Positions 41,924 to 52,011 of a stretch of DNA of 61,688 bases are shown here, one piece after another. The position numbers and the translations under genes are program-made. The notes below the pieces were generated by a model. The model saw only the letters and a list, made by a program, of their open reading frames with translations, had not been told where the DNA came from and ran no database searches. The stretch spans positions 1 to 61,688 of the forward strand of contig CAZBBS010000005.1 of the NCBI GenBank assembly GCA_964490145.1. Reading direction: 5' to 3'. The DNA comes from Eutrophocola sp964490145 (lineage in GTDB: Bacteria > Pseudomonadota > Gammaproteobacteria > Pseudomonadales > Pseudohongiellaceae). How positions within the stretch are numbered: the first letter of the stretch is position 1; each line of letters opens with the position of its first letter.

Positions 41924-44758
41924 CTATTTGAAAATGGTGAGCATCTGGTTGGCAGATATATTGGTAAGGGTTTTTCGATCACCATCAGGCCAGGTGATTT
42001 CAATACGGTCAATCTTCTTGCTGGCACCCAGGCCAAAATAGGCTTCAGACGGATTATTGGAGATGAAATTACTGCCATTGCTGATTTCACGGGTCTGAGT
42101 GAGATTGCCGGTCACCAGGGTGATGCGGGCACCAATGGCATCGTAGTTCTGGCCTTCACCGGCTATGCGAAGGTGAATGAAGTTGTTGTCATTGCCGCCA
42201 TCATTGCGATAAAGGCTGGGGGGCTGTCCGTTGTTGGCCACCACGATATCGATATCCCCATCCAGGTCATAGTCCAGGCAGGAGATACCCTTGCCCATAC
42301 CTTTATCGATCAGTCCCAGCGACTGTTCACTACCGGTGAAGGTGCCATCCCTGTTTGAAATAAAGATGCGGGAAGCATCGCTCAGGAAAAACTCGTTATT
42401 GGTAAAACGGGTGGTGATATAGCCATTTACATGAAAAATATCGAGCCAGCCGTCATTGTTAAAATCAGCAAAGCAGCTGCCCCAGCCCCAACCGCCGATA
42501 CGTACACCGGCCGTTTCGGTGACATCCTGAAACGTGCCATCTCCCTGGTTGTTGTAAAGGCGATTACCAGAGGCACCGGTATGGGTGCCAGGCAGCACAT
42601 CTCCTGACAGTCCATTAGGGTCAAAAATGCTGGAGACAAACCAGTCCATGTCGCCATCATTGTCGTAATCGCCGACAGCGGCGCCCATGCCGTTGTCATC
42701 AGTGATGATGTCCTTGTCTGTGATGTTGCTGAAGGTACCATTACCGTTGTTCAGATAAATCTGGCTGGTATTGAAATCGGCAGCAACCAGCAGATCCAGC
42801 CAGCCATCATTATTAATGTCGGAAAAATTGGCGGTGTAGTCCGCCATGAGATTCTTGGGAATACCCGAGGCTTCACTGACATCAGTAAAAAAACCGGTGC
42901 CGTCATTCTGAAACAGATAGTTGCCCTGGCTGCTGTCATTCCAGTGGGTCATGTACATGTCGAGATCGCCATCGCGGTCGTAATCAGCAAAGGAAGCGCT
43001 GTAACCATTGTCGATTCCGGCCAGTCCGGATGCTTCAGTGATGTCCTCAAACGTGCCATTTTGTCGGTTCCGGAAAAGCCTGACGCCTGCACCATCTATC
43101 CCGCCGACAAACAGGTCTGGCCAGCCATCACCATTGATGTCGGTAAAGGTGGCACCAGTGTCAAAACGGGCTTCCAGTGCAACGCCTGCCTGGCTCGCAA
43201 CCTCCTCAAAGCGGCCATTACCCAGATTTCTGTAGAGATAGTTTGGTCCGATTGTCCCACCAGTGAAATAGAGGTCGGTCCAGCCATCCTGGTCATAGTC
43301 GCCAGCTGCCACTCCACCGCCCTGTATTCGGCGATCAAAGCTGGGGTCGCTGGAAACCAGGTCGCCATCCTTGTAGCCGTGTTCGTGATCTATGCCCACA
43401 AAAGAGGACACTTCAGTGAAGTGCCAGGACAGGGATTCGCTGGAGGAGGCAAGCGCAAAAGCGGCGCTATTGGCACTTGCCTGTTCAAGAATCACTTCCA
43501 CCGTGTAGGTGTCTGCAGGCAGTGTGGTGAACAGTTGTTCGCCATCTGCCGAAGGAGAAGAAAGGTCAAAAATAATCCCGCTTCTGCCTTTACCCTGCCG
43601 AAGGACAAGCTTGCTGTTGAAGTCTGTATTGAGGAAGAGGGCGATGGCTGATTGCCTGGTAAGAGTGAAGGTGTAATACCGGGCCAGGTAACCCTGCTGC
43701 TCTTCATAGGCGGAAACACAACTGCTGTTCCAGTCGGTATCTATGGCCAGGGGCAGGGCGTGCTCTTCCCGGCAGGGGTCGGCAATGACTGTCAAGGTGG
43801 AGCTGGCGCGTTCAATGCTGCTGTTGCTGTCCCGTGCTTCAAAATGAAACTGGTATTCTCCGGGTGCAAGGTTGCGTAACCTGGCGAGGCGGAAATTGAA
43901 CAGTCTGGCCAGAGGGCCTGAAATGACAGGATCTATTGTGGATGAGGGTAAAAAGCCTGCAGGATACTGGTATACCTGCTGGCCGTCAGGGGTGTCCGCC
44001 CAGACCAGGTAATCAGCCTGGTTGCCCAGGTGCTGTCCTGGATAGAGGTTGAGTCTGAGCTCGGCAATGTCACCCTCATAGATGCTTGTCTGCGTGGCAC
44101 CGTTGAGCCTGACTTCGGCCTGGGCTGCGGGGCTGGCGGCGCTATCGGGATTGCTTCCTATGCGAAACTCTTCCAGGTTTTTCAAGCCATCCCTGTCGTT
44201 ATCACCGCGATCCAGATTATGGTCAGTGATGAACTCAAGCGCATCACTGATGCTGATGTCCCCTCCGCGAATAAAGGCAATGGAGTTGTCGACATTGGTA
44301 ATGGAACTGCACTGGGCCGGTGCGGGACCTGACATGAAAAGACCGCTGTGCCTTTCACCTGCGGGATCAAGGGGTATCGCTTCAACGCGGAAACGCTGTC
44401 TTTGACGGGGTATGCTGAAAAACACGCCGAACTCACAGACCTCAAGTTCTTCAATATCATCGTCAAGACACAGGACCGCCGCGGCATGATCAAGGTCGAC
44501 AGCCCGCATGCTGTCCGGTAACTGGTCATGCAGGTCAGGAACATAGCCATCACGGTGAAACAGTAAAAGGTGTTTTTTATCCGTGGTATTCACCGTAATG
44601 CTGCTGTCAGTGCATAAGGCCTTGAGACGGGTGACATCGTTCTGGCTCAGGACGGTGGATGCAAATGCAGTCTGCGGTAAAAAAAACAGGTTGGTCATCA
44701 GGACCAGGGCGCTGCTGGAGAGCAGGGGTAGAAAGGAAGATCGGGGTCTGGAAAGCAT
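41924..44758 (-). CDS. Large exported FG-GAP/VCBS protein with ASPIC/UnbV C-terminal domain
   Basis: A 944-residue secreted or surface protein related to CRTAC1-type proteins. Signal peptide 1-34 (QTAFA-S). An unfamiliar N-terminal domain with several Cys (about 40-170) is followed by a calcium-type segment DRGDNDRDGLKNLEEF (about 183-198). Then come a beta-rich region (about 215-325), a pre-peptidase-like domain (about 335-435), and seven FG-GAP repeats (about 484-840) with Asp-rich loops such as GDYDQDGWTDLY, TDINGDGWPDLF and LDYDLDGDIDIV. The C-terminus (about 865-944, DAIGARITLV to ITWPDGDRKTL) is an ASPIC/UnbV domain. The likely structure is a Ca2+-binding beta-propeller. It converges on the TonB receptor, hinting at a shared surface role. 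Confidence 0.88.
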   Translation of the reverse strand: MLSRPRSSFLPLLSSSALVLMTNLFFLPQTAFASTVLSQNDVTRLKALCTDSSITVNTTDKKHLLLFHRDGYVPDLHDQLPDSMRAVDLDHAAAVLCLDDDIEELEVCEFGVFFSIPRQRQRFRVEAIPLDPAGERHSGLFMSGPAPAQCSSITNVDNSIAFIRGGDISISDALEFITDHNLDRGDNDRDGLKNLEEFRIGSNPDSAASPAAQAEVRLNGATQTSIYEGDIAELRLNLYPGQHLGNQADYLVWADTPDGQQVYQYPAGFLPSSTIDPVISGPLARLFNFRLARLRNLAPGEYQFHFEARDSNSSIERASSTLTVIADPCREEHALPLAIDTDWNSSCVSAYEEQQGYLARYYTFTLTRQSAIALFLNTDFNSKLVLRQGKGRSGIIFDLSSPSADGEQLFTTLPADTYTVEVILEQASANSAAFALASSSESLSWHFTEVSSFVGIDHEHGYKDGDLVSSDPSFDRRIQGGGVAAGDYDQDGWTDLYFTGGTIGPNYLYRNLGNGRFEEVASQAGVALEARFDTGATFTDINGDGWPDLFVGGIDGAGVRLFRNRQNGTFEDITEASGLAGIDNGYSASFADYDRDGDLDMYMTHWNDSSQGNYLFQNDGTGFFTDVSEASGIPKNLMADYTANFSDINNDGWLDLLVAADFNTSQIYLNNGNGTFSNITDKDIITDDNGMGAAVGDYDNDGDMDWFVSSIFDPNGLSGDVLPGTHTGASGNRLYNNQGDGTFQDVTETAGVRIGGWGWGSCFADFNNDGWLDIFHVNGYITTRFTNNEFFLSDASRIFISNRDGTFTGSEQSLGLIDKGMGKGISCLDYDLDGDIDIVVANNGQPPSLYRNDGGNDNNFIHLRIAGEGQNYDAIGARITLVTGNLTQTREISNGSNFISNNPSEAYFGLGASKKIDRIEITWPDGDRKTLTNISANQMLTIFK

Positions 44759-44917
44759 GGAAACAGGTCATTCAGAAAAAACTTCGCCAGTATGCGTAAA
44801 TCCTCTTCCTATTTCTACGGTAATTCCTGCTGCGGGGCGCTTTTCGTGCCCGGATACCGGGGTTCACTCTGTAATGGTGCGCAAGTTTGAGCGGGGAGGT
44901 TTCCATCGTGCTTCAGA

Positions 44918-44946
44918 TTGCCGGAAACTGGCATATTGTGTAAAAT
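44918..44946 (+). promoter_or_regulatory. Candidate sigma-70 promoter for gltBD
   Basis: TTGCCG (44918-44923), a 17-bp spacer, and TAAAAT (44941-44946, 5/6). The leader to the gltB ATG is about 70 nt. Confidence 0.55.
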
Positions 44947-45024
44947 GGCCGGCTCTTTGCGACAAATTCAGGGCAGTATTTCTCCCGAGTTTTAACCCCC
45001 TAAGCTATTGATTTGAGAAGAATT

Positions 45025-48000
45025 ATGAGGACGGGTCTGTATCATCCAGATGAGTTCAGAGACAACTGTGGCTTCGGGCTTGTAGCCCACATTGAAGGCA
45101 AGCCCAGTCATGATTTGCTGGAAACAGCGATCAAGTCCCTGACATGTATGACTCACCGTGGCGGTATCGCTGCAGACGGTGTGACTGGCGACGGCTGTGG
45201 TTTGCTGATGCAGCTGCCAGATTCCTTCCTTCGCAAAACGGCGCGTGAGCTGTTTGATGCCGAATTAACCCAGAGTTACGGCGTTGGCATGATCTTCCTC
45301 AGCCAGGATGAGAACAGGGCAGAAGCAGCCAAAACCATCGTGGAAGAAGAAATCAGGGCCCAGGGGCTGCAATGCCTGGGTTGGCGCGCTGTTCCCTACG
45401 ATGACGCGGTTTTGGGGCGGATGGCAAAGGCCAACATGCCTGATATCGAGCAGGTCTTTATCAATGCAGCAGGTCTTTCCAAGCAGGATCTGACCGTCAA
45501 ACTGTTCATTGCCCGCCGCAAGATGGAAATCCGTCTGGAAGGTGACAAGGATTTTTATATCTGCAGCCTGTCCAATTCCGTCATTTCCTACAAAGGCCTG
45601 ATGATGCCGGTGGATCTGCCAAACTTCTACAAGGATCTGAAGGATCCCCGGATCGAAGTGGCCATGTGTACCTTCCATCAGCGTTTCTCCACCAACACTC
45701 TGCCGCGTTGGCCGCTGGCCCAGCCTTTCCGCATGCTGGCCCATAACGGTGAGATCAATACCATTCGCGGCAACCGGAACTGGGCTGTTGCCCGTATCAA
45801 CAAGTTCCGTTCTGAAGCGATTCCGAATATCGAGGAAATAGCACCAGTGGTGAACTTCACCGGTTCTGACTCCTCTTCCATGGACAACATGCTGGAACTG
45901 CTGGTGACCAGCGGTATGGACATGTACCAGGCTATCCGGCTGATCATGCCGCCCACCTGGCAGAACATGGAAAACATGGATGCGGATGAGCGCAGCTTCT
46001 ATATCTATAACTCCATGCACATGGAGCCCTGGGATGGTCCAGCCGGTGTGGTGCTGACCGATGGTCGTTTTGCGGCCTGCGTCCTGGACAGCAATGGTCT
46101 GCGTCCTTCACGCTGGGTGATGACCAAGAACGGTTACATTACCTGTGCCTCTGAAATCGGCGTGAATGATTACCAACCCGAGGATGTGGTGGCCAAGGGA
46201 CGTGTCGGACCTGGCCAGATCCTGATTATCGATACCGAGGAAGGCAAGATCATGCATTCCCCGGATGTGGCCAATTACCTGAAAACCCGTCAGCCTTATG
46301 CGAAATGGGTCAGAGAAAATACCAGTTATCTGGAATCCCGTTTGTCTGAAGACACTGCTGAACTCAAGCCGCTGCCTGAAGACGTGGCCGAGCGCCACAT
46401 GAAACTGTTCCAGGTGACCTTCGAGGAAACCGACCAGGTATTCAAGCCACTGGCAGAGAAAGGTGCTGAAGGTACCGGATCCATGGGTGATGACACGCCC
46501 ATTGCCGTGCTGTCCCGCCATGTGCGTCCGCTTTACGATTATTTCCGGCAGCAGTTTGCCCAGGTCACCAATCCGCCGATCGATTCCCTGAGGGAAACCA
46601 TCGTCATGTCCCTGGAAACCCGCCTGGGACGTGAGCTCAATGTCTTCAAGGAAACCCCGGCACACGCGGATCGCATCATTCTGCATTCGCCGCTGTTGTC
46701 ACCGCGCAAGTTCTTTAATCTGCAGAAAATCGAGCGTCCCGGCTTCAGCAGTGCCCATATCAGTCTGGCTTACGATCCTGCTGTGGGCCTGGGACAGGCA
46801 ATTCGTGATGTCATGGCTGAGGCAGAAAAACAGGTAAAAGACGGCAACGTGCTCCTGTTCCTGTCAGAGCGTATGCCGGAACAGGGACAGCTGGTGATCA
46901 ATGCGCTGCTGGCTACCGCAGCGGTTCATCATCACCTGAGTCTGAAAGGACTGCGCTGTGATACCAACCTGATTGTTGAAACCGGGTCAGCCCGTGATGC
47001 ACACCAGATAGCCTGTCTGATTGGTTATGGTGCGACAGCGGTTTATCCGTACCTGAGCTATGACGTGATTGATCGCATGATCAGCAAGAACATGCTCAAT
47101 ATGGGGTCGCTGGAAGCGCACAAGAATTATCGCAAGGGCATCAACAAGGGGCTGCTGAAGATCCTTTCCAAGATGGGTATCAGCACCATTGCCTCTTACC
47201 GTGGTGCCCAGCTGTTCGACATTGTGGGCCTGGATGATGAAGTGATCGATCTGTGCTTCCCCGATGCCATGAAGCGTATTGGTGGGGCCAATTTCACTCA
47301 CCTGCAGCATGACAGTGAGTCGCTGACCCGTGATGCCTGGCAGAACAGGAAGAAAATCCAGCAGGGAGGATTGCTCAAGTTCATCCATGGTGGCGAGTAT
47401 CACATGATCAATCCTGATGTGGTCAGAACCATACAGGATGCCGTTCAAAGCGGTGATTTTGAACAATACCGGGCCTTTGCCCAGTTGGTGGATAACCGGC
47501 CTGCCTCCACGATTCGTGACATGTTCACCCTGCGTGAGGACCTGGCGCCTGTCGATATTGACCAGGTCGAGCCCATGGAAGATATCCTGATGCGCTTTGA
47601 TTCCGCCGGTATGTCGCTGGGTGCACTTTCTCCTGAAGCCCACGAAGCGCTGGCCCAGGCCATGAATCGGCTTGGTGGCCGCTCCAACTCCGGTGAGGGT
47701 GGGGAAGATCCTGCTCGCTATGGCACTGACAAGGTCAGCAAGATCAAGCAGATAGCCTCTGGCCGTTTCGGCGTAACACCGCATTACCTGGTGAATGCCG
47801 AAGTGCTGCAGATCAAGATTGCACAGGGTGCCAAGCCCGGTGAAGGTGGCCAGCTGCCAGGCAGTAAAGTGAACAGCCTGATTGCCCGTCTGCGTTATTC
47901 CGTGCCGGGCGTCACCCTGATTTCACCACCGCCGCATCATGATATTTATTCCATTGAGGATCTGGCACAGCTGATTTTCGACCTGAAGCAGGTCAATCCT

Positions 48001-49473
48001 CAGGCCCTGGTCAGCGTCAAGCTGGTTTCCGGTCCGGGTGTCGGCACAATCGCCGCCGGTGTGGCCAAAGCTTACGCGGACCTGATCACCATTTCAGGCC
48101 ATGACGGTGGCACCGGGGCCAGCCCACTGACGTCTATCCGCTATGCCGGTACGCCCTGGGAGCTGGGCCTGAGTGAGGTTCAGCAGGCGCTGCGTGCCAA
48201 TGACCTGCGCGGACGAATTCGCCTGCAGGCAGATGGCGGCCTGAAAACCGGTCTTGATGTGATCAAGGCAGCCATTCTGGGTGCTGAAAGTTTTGGCTTC
48301 GGTACCATCCCGATGGTGGCCCTGGGCTGTAAGTACCTGCGTATTTGTCACCTGAATAACTGTGCCACGGGTGTAGCCACCCAGGACCAGCGCCTGCGTA
48401 ACAAGCACTTTATCGGCCAGGCCGAAATGGTGATGAACTATTTCCGTTTTGTGGCCCAGGACACCCGCCAGTGGCTGGCACGTCTGGGTATCACCAGGCT
48501 GACTGACATTATTGGCCGCACAGATCTGCTTGAACGCCTGCCGGCGCAGACTGAAAAACAGGCCAACCTGGATTTCTCACGCCTGTTTCATAACGACCTG
48601 ATTCCGGACACCATGGATCGTTTCTGTGTGGATGACCGCAACGTACCCCAGGATAAGGGTGAATTGGCTGAACAGATGGTTCAGGACATTTTGCCGGCCA
48701 TCGAAGGCAAGAGTGGCGGTATCTTCAATTACCGTGTGCAGAACTTCAATCGTTCCATCGGTGCCCGTCTGTCTGGTGAGATCGCCAGACGTTACGGCAA
48801 CCAGGGTATGGCCGATGCCCCCATCAACCTGCGCCTGAGCGGCTCCTGCGGCCAGAGTTTCGGTGTCTGGAATGCCGGCGGCCTGCATATGCACCTCACC
48901 GGGGACGCCAACGATTATGTGGGCAAGGGTATGGCTGGCGGCAAGCTGGTCGTGGTTCCGCCTGCAGGCAGCAGTTTCAAAACCCAGGATACGTCCATCA
49001 TTGGCAATACCTGTCTGTATGGTGCAACCGGCGGCAAGCTGTTTGCATCCGGTATGGCGGGTGAGCGATTTGGCGTGCGTAACTCGGGTGCCCACGCGGT
49101 TGTCGAAGGTGTCGGCGACCATTGCTGTGAATACATGACCGGTGGTCTGATCACCGTTCTGGGCCGCACCGGACACAACTTCGGTGCGGGTATGACCGGT
49201 GGCTTTGCCTATGTGCTCGACCTGGACAAGGACTTTGTCGACAAGTACAACCACGAGCTGGTGGAAGTACATCGCATCCGTATGGAAGGCATGGAAGAGT
49301 ACCGCAACCACCTGCGTAGCGTGATTGAAGAATTTGTCATCGAAACCGGCAGTGCCTGGGGCAAACACATCCTGGAGAACTACATGGATTACACCCGCAA
49401 GTTCTGGCTGGTCAAACCAAAGGCAGCAAGTCTGAAAATGCTGCTCAATGATGTCACCGTGACCGGTAACTAG
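45025..49473 (+). CDS. gltB: Glutamate synthase (NADPH) large subunit
   Basis: GltB makes glutamate from glutamine and 2-oxoglutarate and is the catalytic chain of GOGAT. I start at the ATG at 45025, preceded by GAGAAG, giving 1482 residues. Cys15 in RDNCGFGLVAHI is the class II amidotransferase nucleophile, so a 14-residue propeptide must be removed. Further features are the central domain, the FMN/synthase domain with SPPPHHDIYSIEDLAQ, the 3Fe-4S cluster Cys in CKYLRICHLNNC, and the C-terminal GXGXG beta-helix repeats. It forms an operon with gltD 10 bp downstream. Confidence 0.98.
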   Translation: MRTGLYHPDEFRDNCGFGLVAHIEGKPSHDLLETAIKSLTCMTHRGGIAADGVTGDGCGLLMQLPDSFLRKTARELFDAELTQSYGVGMIFLSQDENRAEAAKTIVEEEIRAQGLQCLGWRAVPYDDAVLGRMAKANMPDIEQVFINAAGLSKQDLTVKLFIARRKMEIRLEGDKDFYICSLSNSVISYKGLMMPVDLPNFYKDLKDPRIEVAMCTFHQRFSTNTLPRWPLAQPFRMLAHNGEINTIRGNRNWAVARINKFRSEAIPNIEEIAPVVNFTGSDSSSMDNMLELLVTSGMDMYQAIRLIMPPTWQNMENMDADERSFYIYNSMHMEPWDGPAGVVLTDGRFAACVLDSNGLRPSRWVMTKNGYITCASEIGVNDYQPEDVVAKGRVGPGQILIIDTEEGKIMHSPDVANYLKTRQPYAKWVRENTSYLESRLSEDTAELKPLPEDVAERHMKLFQVTFEETDQVFKPLAEKGAEGTGSMGDDTPIAVLSRHVRPLYDYFRQQFAQVTNPPIDSLRETIVMSLETRLGRELNVFKETPAHADRIILHSPLLSPRKFFNLQKIERPGFSSAHISLAYDPAVGLGQAIRDVMAEAEKQVKDGNVLLFLSERMPEQGQLVINALLATAAVHHHLSLKGLRCDTNLIVETGSARDAHQIACLIGYGATAVYPYLSYDVIDRMISKNMLNMGSLEAHKNYRKGINKGLLKILSKMGISTIASYRGAQLFDIVGLDDEVIDLCFPDAMKRIGGANFTHLQHDSESLTRDAWQNRKKIQQGGLLKFIHGGEYHMINPDVVRTIQDAVQSGDFEQYRAFAQLVDNRPASTIRDMFTLREDLAPVDIDQVEPMEDILMRFDSAGMSLGALSPEAHEALAQAMNRLGGRSNSGEGGEDPARYGTDKVSKIKQIASGRFGVTPHYLVNAEVLQIKIAQGAKPGEGGQLPGSKVNSLIARLRYSVPGVTLISPPPHHDIYSIEDLAQLIFDLKQVNPQALVSVKLVSGPGVGTIAAGVAKAYADLITISGHDGGTGASPLTSIRYAGTPWELGLSEVQQALRANDLRGRIRLQADGGLKTGLDVIKAAILGAESFGFGTIPMVALGCKYLRICHLNNCATGVATQDQRLRNKHFIGQAEMVMNYFRFVAQDTRQWLARLGITRLTDIIGRTDLLERLPAQTEKQANLDFSRLFHNDLIPDTMDRFCVDDRNVPQDKGELAEQMVQDILPAIEGKSGGIFNYRVQNFNRSIGARLSGEIARRYGNQGMADAPINLRLSGSCGQSFGVWNAGGLHMHLTGDANDYVGKGMAGGKLVVVPPAGSSFKTQDTSIIGNTCLYGATGGKLFASGMAGERFGVRNSGAHAVVEGVGDHCCEYMTGGLITVLGRTGHNFGAGMTGGFAYVLDLDKDFVDKYNHELVEVHRIRMEGMEEYRNHLRSVIEEFVIETGSAWGKHILENYMDYTRKFWLVKPKAASLKMLLNDVTVTGN

Positions 49474-49483
49474 GAGTTCGCGC

Positions 49484-50914
49484 ATGTCAGATATCATTGC
49501 CAGAGAAAAAGACACTTTCCGTTTCCTCACCGATGAGCGTGAAGACCCGCGGAAGAAAACACTGGATGTCCGCAAGACCCAGTTTGTTGAAATCTACAAT
49601 CCCTTCGAAAAAGAGGATGCCCAGGCCCAGGCTGAACGCTGCCTGGAATGCGGCAATCCCTATTGTGAGTGGAAATGTCCGGTACATAATTACATCCCCA
49701 ACTGGTTAAAGCTGGCGATGGAGGACAACATCGTTGAGGCGGCCGAGTTGTGTCACCAGACCAATACCCTGCCTGAAGTCTGTGGACGTATCTGTCCGCA
49801 GGACAGACTGTGCGAAGGTGCCTGTACCCTGAATGATGGTTTTGGTGCGGTCACCATAGGCAACATCGAGAAATACATCGTGGACAAGGCCTTCGAACAG
49901 GGCTGGCGTCCGGATATGTCCGGTGTTGTCAAAACCGATAAGAAAGTCGCCGTGATTGGTGCAGGACCTGCGGGTCTGGGTTGCGCCGATATCCTCGTGC
50001 GTGCCGGTGTTAAACCAGTTGTGTTTGATCGCTACCCGGAAATTGGCGGCCTGCTGACCTTCGGCATTCCCATGTTCAAACTGGAAAAATCCGTGATGCA
50101 TCTGCGTCGCCAGATTTTTGAAGACATGGGCATTGAGTTCCGGCTGAACACGGAAGTGGGCAAGGATATCGGTTTTCAGGAACTCATTGATGAGTTTGAT
50201 GCTGTCTTCATGGGCATGGGCACCTACACCTATATGAAAGGCGGCTTCCCGGGCGAGGATATGGATGGCGTGATCGAATCCCTGCCCTACCTGATTGGCA
50301 ATACCAACCACGAAATGCAGTACAGCGATAACATGGCCGAATACATCAGCATGAAGGACAAGAATGTCATTGTGCTGGGGGGTGGTGATACCGCGATGGA
50401 CTGTGTACGTACGGCCATTCGCCAGGGAGCGAAGAACGTAACCTGTGTCTATCGTCGTGACAAGGACAACATGCCAGGCTCACGTCGCGAAGTGCGCAAT
50501 GCCAGGCAGGAAGGTGTCGAGTTTGTGTTCAATCATCAGCCCATGGAAATTGTGGGTGAGAACAACAAGGTCACCGGTGTTAAATTTATCAAAACACAAA
50601 TGGGCGAGCCCGATGCCAATGGCCGTCGCCGCGCCGAGGAAATTCCCGGCAGTGAAGTGGTGATGGCGGCTGATGCTGTTCTGGTGGCCTTCGGCTTCCA
50701 GCCAAGCCCGGCTCCCTGGTTTGCTGACTACGGCATCAACCTCGATGACAAGGGGCGTGTACTGGCCCCGGAGCAGGGCGATTTCCCCTTCCAGACGTCC
50801 AACCCGAAAGTTTTTTCCGGTGGTGACATGGTGCGTGGTGCTGACCTGGTGGTGACAGCCATCTATGAAGGTCGCCAGGCGGCGGGATCCATCCTCGATT
50901 ACCTGGAAGTCTGA
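49484..50914 (+). CDS. gltD: Glutamate synthase (NADPH) small subunit
   Basis: GltD supplies electrons from NADPH through FAD and two 4Fe-4S clusters to GltB. The 476-residue protein contains the N-terminal cluster Cys (RCLECGNPYCEWKCPVHNYI, about 47-66; CGRICPQDRLCEGACTL, about 101-117). The FAD site VAVIGAGPAGLGCAD, the NADPH site VIVLGGGDTAMDCVRTA and the C-terminal FSGGDMVRGADLVVTAI are also present. TAGGAG precedes the ATG by 8 bp. hemE follows after 12 bp on the same strand. Confidence 0.98.
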   Translation: MSDIIAREKDTFRFLTDEREDPRKKTLDVRKTQFVEIYNPFEKEDAQAQAERCLECGNPYCEWKCPVHNYIPNWLKLAMEDNIVEAAELCHQTNTLPEVCGRICPQDRLCEGACTLNDGFGAVTIGNIEKYIVDKAFEQGWRPDMSGVVKTDKKVAVIGAGPAGLGCADILVRAGVKPVVFDRYPEIGGLLTFGIPMFKLEKSVMHLRRQIFEDMGIEFRLNTEVGKDIGFQELIDEFDAVFMGMGTYTYMKGGFPGEDMDGVIESLPYLIGNTNHEMQYSDNMAEYISMKDKNVIVLGGGDTAMDCVRTAIRQGAKNVTCVYRRDKDNMPGSRREVRNARQEGVEFVFNHQPMEIVGENNKVTGVKFIKTQMGEPDANGRRRAEEIPGSEVVMAADAVLVAFGFQPSPAPWFADYGINLDDKGRVLAPEQGDFPFQTSNPKVFSGGDMVRGADLVVTAIYEGRQAAGSILDYLEV

Positions 50915-50926
50915 TCAGGAAACGCC

Positions 50927-51991
50927 ATGGCAGAACTTAAAAACGACCGTTTTCTCCGCGCCCTCCTGCGTGAGGATGTGGATGTCACGCCGGTATGGAT
51001 GATGCGTCAGGCTGGCCGCTATCTGCCTGAATATCGTGAAGTCAGGGCCCAGGCCGGCGACTTCATGAGCCTGTGCCAGAATCCTGAACTGGCCTGTGAA
51101 GTGACCCTGCAACCGCTGCGTCGTTACGCGTTGGACGCTGCCATCCTGTTTTCCGACATCCTGACCATTCCGGATGCCATGGGTTGTGGTCTGTACTTTT
51201 CTACAGGGGAAGGCCCGAAATTCAAAAAACCGGTTCGCACTGCAGAAGATGTTGCTGCCCTGCCTATCATCAAGACGCAGCAGGATCTGCCTTATGTACT
51301 GGATGCGGTGAAACTCATCCGCCGCGAGCTCAATGGCAGTGTTCCCCTGATCGGGTTTTCCGGCAGTCCCTGGACGATCGCCACCTATATGGTTGAAGGC
51401 GGCTCCAGCAAGGAATTTGCCGTCATCAAATCCATGATGATGAATACACCGGAAGTCATGCACGAACTTCTGGATAAACTGGCACAGTCGGTGACCGAAT
51501 ACCTCAATGCCCAGATCGCTGCCGGTGCCCAGGCGGTGCAGATTTTTGATACCTGGGGCGGTGCACTCAGTGCCCATGCCTACCAGACCTTTTCCCTGGA
51601 CTACATGAAAAAGATTGTTGCCGGCCTGAATCGTGAAAGCGAAGGCAGGAAAGTGCCCGTCATTCTTTTCACCAAGAATGGCGGCCATTGGCTGGAACAG
51701 ATTGTCACCAGTACCTGTGACTGTGTGGGCCTGGACTGGACCATTCCCATCAATGAGGCTCGTGCCCGCGTTGGTGACAAGGTGGCCTTGCAGGGCAACA
51801 TGGATCCGGCTGTTCTTTACGGGGATGCCAATGCCATCAGGCAGGAAGTTGATCTCATTCTCAGGCAGTTTGGTCATGGCAATGGCCATGTTTTCAATCT
51901 TGGCCACGGGATACACCAGCACGTGAATCCTGATCATGTGACAGCCTTTGTCGATGCCGTCCACGAACTGTCTGCCCAGTATCACGCCTGA
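50927..51991 (+). CDS. hemE: Uroporphyrinogen decarboxylase
   Basis: HemE decarboxylates the four acetate side chains of uroporphyrinogen III to give coproporphyrinogen III. The 354-residue protein has the two family signatures, PVWMMRQAGRYLPEYR near the N-terminus and GFSGSPWTIATYMVEGGSS in the middle, and NLGHGIHQHVNPDHV near the C-terminus. AGGAAA precedes the ATG. The gltBD-hemE order is the same as in Pseudomonas. Confidence 0.98.
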   Translation: MAELKNDRFLRALLREDVDVTPVWMMRQAGRYLPEYREVRAQAGDFMSLCQNPELACEVTLQPLRRYALDAAILFSDILTIPDAMGCGLYFSTGEGPKFKKPVRTAEDVAALPIIKTQQDLPYVLDAVKLIRRELNGSVPLIGFSGSPWTIATYMVEGGSSKEFAVIKSMMMNTPEVMHELLDKLAQSVTEYLNAQIAAGAQAVQIFDTWGGALSAHAYQTFSLDYMKKIVAGLNRESEGRKVPVILFTKNGGHWLEQIVTSTCDCVGLDWTIPINEARARVGDKVALQGNMDPAVLYGDANAIRQEVDLILRQFGHGNGHVFNLGHGIHQHVNPDHVTAFVDAVHELSAQYHA

Positions 51992-52011
51992 CCCATTGTG
52001 AGCTGACCAGC

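Noticed and set aside
48577..49575. 332-residue open frame antisense to gltB and gltD
   Set aside because: Shadow frame; composition and position follow the coding strand.
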